64,000 bases of DNA from Neptuniibacter marinus (lineage in GTDB: Bacteria; Pseudomonadota; Gammaproteobacteria; Pseudomonadales; Balneatricaceae): assembly GCF_001597725.1 (NCBI RefSeq), contig NZ_LUTR01000002.1:1-64000 (forward strand), in the 5' to 3' direction. The translations under genes were made by a program, and so were the position numbers. Below the pieces are notes generated by a model. The model saw only the letters and a program-made list of their open reading frames with translations, did no database searches and had not been told where the DNA came from. This document shows positions 62,869 through 64,000 of the stretch, piece by piece (position 1 is the first letter of the stretch; each line of letters begins with the position of its first letter).

Positions 62869-62952
62869 GCTCCCACGCTCTGCGTGGTAGCCGATAGCGT
62901 CGCCGTATCGAACAGCCTGACTTGCATTCCCACGCAAGAGCATGGGAATGAG
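62869..62952 (+). repeat. REP-like repeat copy 4 with insert
   Basis: GCTCCCACGCTCTGCGTGGTAG then a roughly 20-bp extra piece not in copies 2 and 3, then CTTGCATTCCCACGCAAGAG and CATGGGAATGAG. The flank TCTCACACACTTCGTTCTAC is shared with copy 2. Confidence 0.75.
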
Positions 62953-63007
62953 GTGATCCTATCTCACACACTTCGTTCTACGCTTAATGCGGTTAGACCA
63001 TCACCTT

Positions 63008-63817
63008 TTAATCATTCACAACAATTTCACTCAAACCATGCTTTTCAGCAAATTCTGTTAGTTTGCCGGTTTGCTTCATGGTTAAAAGGAAATCATTTAT
63101 CTCTTGTAACCAGTCCAGTTCGCCTTTGGGAACTGCATAGGCATATTCCGTAGGTGCGAGTGATTCTTGAGGTTTAAAAAGCACCGCCCATGAGGTGAGC
63201 TGTGTCATGCGTTTTCCGTAGGGGTAGTCCGCCATAAATACATCCGCTCGGCCACTTAGCACTTCCTGTTCTCGGGCTTTAAAGCTGTCCACTACTGTGA
63301 CTTTAGCGTTTTTAATATAACCCTTAAGCACAGGTTCCATAAACGTCCCCCGCTGTACAACAACGATATTGCCGTATTCATCAATCTCCTCCCAGCTGGT
63401 GATATACTGGTTATCTTTTGTACTTACCGCATAAATATCACTTTTTAAATAAGGAGAAGAGAATTCCATATAAGTTTTACGATCGTCTCTTATTCCAACT
63501 GCATGCATTGCGATATCGCAGGCATCATTGGATAAATTCTCAACTAAGCTGGAGAAAGAACTCTCCACAAATCTTAGTGTTACACCCATAAAAGTAGATA
63601 ACTCCCGAGCCATATCTATGTCGATGCCTTCGAGGCGGCCAGTTCTGGGGTTTTTGTAACTTATGGCAAAATAATCAGGCCAATAACACACTTTAAGCTC
63701 ACCTAATTCACGTACTTTTTCACCTCTTAAACTTGAAGCAGCAGATTGATTTATAAGCAATATCAGACACAATGCTATAAGTTGAATTAGCCTACATTTA
63801 TACTTAGTTGCTCTCAT
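63008..63817 (-). CDS. Periplasmic amino-acid-type solute-binding protein (SBP family 3)
   Basis: 269 residues. Signal peptide (LIALCLILLINQSAASS), then ELKVCYWPDYFAISYKNPRT, GIDIDMARELSTFMGVTLRF and CDIAMHAVGIRDDRKTYMEF, RADVFMADYPYGKRMTQL typical of family-3 solute-binding proteins such as those of polar amino-acid ABC transporters or sensor kinases. No ABC permease or ATPase gene is seen nearby. The 3' end is duplicated at 61720. Confidence 0.9.
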   Translation of the reverse strand: MRATKYKCRLIQLIALCLILLINQSAASSLRGEKVRELGELKVCYWPDYFAISYKNPRTGRLEGIDIDMARELSTFMGVTLRFVESSFSSLVENLSNDACDIAMHAVGIRDDRKTYMEFSSPYLKSDIYAVSTKDNQYITSWEEIDEYGNIVVVQRGTFMEPVLKGYIKNAKVTVVDSFKAREQEVLSGRADVFMADYPYGKRMTQLTSWAVLFKPQESLAPTEYAYAVPKGELDWLQEINDFLLTMKQTGKLTEFAEKHGLSEIVVND

Positions 63818-63927
63818 TTAGATAATCCATTACGTCCAAGTTTTTTCCGCTTCATTACTGATAACAAACACAATTAGATAATTCTTCGTTATACTCAGCA
63901 TGATCGATACTACCGAGCCAAATCTGC

Positions 63928-64000
63928 ATGAAAGATTATAGCGCTATTAAATCCCGATCCATCACAAGATGGATATTTTCAGGTGTAATAAGCTCCATAC
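63928..64000 (+). CDS. Start of a gene cut by the window edge
   Basis: ATG at 63928 opens a frame that runs to the end of the window (KDYSAIKSRSITRWIFSGVI), with basic N-terminus and the beginning of a hydrophobic segment, consistent with a membrane protein or sensor. Divergent from the solute-binding protein. Too short to assign. Confidence 0.45.
   Translation, partial: MKDYSAIKSRSITRWIFSGVISSI

Noticed and set aside
61278-62952. CRISPR array
   Set aside because: Repeats are ~64 bp, few, irregularly spaced and separated by genes and gene fragments; no cas genes.

Overview
The window looks like chromosomal DNA of a marine gammaproteobacterium of the Oceanospirillales type (Neptunomonas/Amphritea/Marinobacterium-like). 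This is inferred from Pseudomonas-like housekeeping gene order (rpsP-rimM-trmD-rplS, hom-thrC, dsbC-xerD, grpE-dnaK-dnaJ-dapB, recN/fur/bamE, rnfH-ratA, smpB/ssrA), and from sodium-linked genes: a V/A-type ATPase whose rotor carries a Na+-like residue set and an NSS-family Na+ symporter. No rRNA or tRNA genes were seen; the only stable RNA gene is tmRNA.

Layout. 1-2660 is an integron-type gene-cassette array read on the minus strand (four attC sites, five cassette genes, one of them frameshifted) with the 3' end of a class C group II intron lying antiparallel at its left edge; no integrase is visible. 3.2-20.9 kb is housekeeping: recJ, an ElyC/YdcF-like protein, thrC, hom, dsbC, xerD, the rpsP operon, ffh, a CcsA/HemX-like protein, a CorC-like protein, a gamma carbonic anhydrase and two Nudix hydrolases. 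21.1-28.4 kb holds a TonB-dependent receptor facing a six-gene operon (DUF4198-like protein, NapH-type Fe-S protein, CcdA-like membrane protein, ExbB, ExbD, TonB), probably a metal uptake system. A Cache-PAS-GGDEF-EAL protein follows. 31.6-39.4 kb is a complete-looking but circularly permuted V/A-ATPase operon (B-D-I-K-E-C-like-A). 39.8-51.1 kb is the dapB/cysE/dnaJ/dnaK/grpE heat-shock block (two sigma32-like promoters), recN with a LexA-type box, fur, bamE, rnfH, ratA, an NSS transporter and smpB.

51.4-60.7 kb is the most interesting part. Twelve tightly packed co-directional genes separate smpB from ssrA. None could be assigned to a described system. Six of the proteins share one domain: an N-terminal AI.xAQYELD helix, a central ELGFxPTFYxFT strand motif and a C-terminal KYxxSxEASS...PxPPP motif. 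In one it is fused to an Ig-like domain and in another to a PASTA domain. They are accompanied by a TTR/Ig-like + coiled-coil + PASTA protein, a long charged coiled coil, a protein built of repeats that resemble the ribosomal L7/L12 C-terminal fold, and a large protein with two glycine/alanine-rich hydrophobic hairpins. None has a Sec signal peptide. I read this as a candidate undescribed multi-protein assembly, possibly a self-assembling particle or membrane-acting device.

60.8-64 kb: tmRNA (tag ANDDNYALAA), then a degraded accessory zone with four REP-like repeats, an orphan terminator, a truncated but recently selected copy of a solute-binding protein gene, a PDZ-YbjQ fusion, the intact solute-binding protein, and the start of another gene at the window edge.
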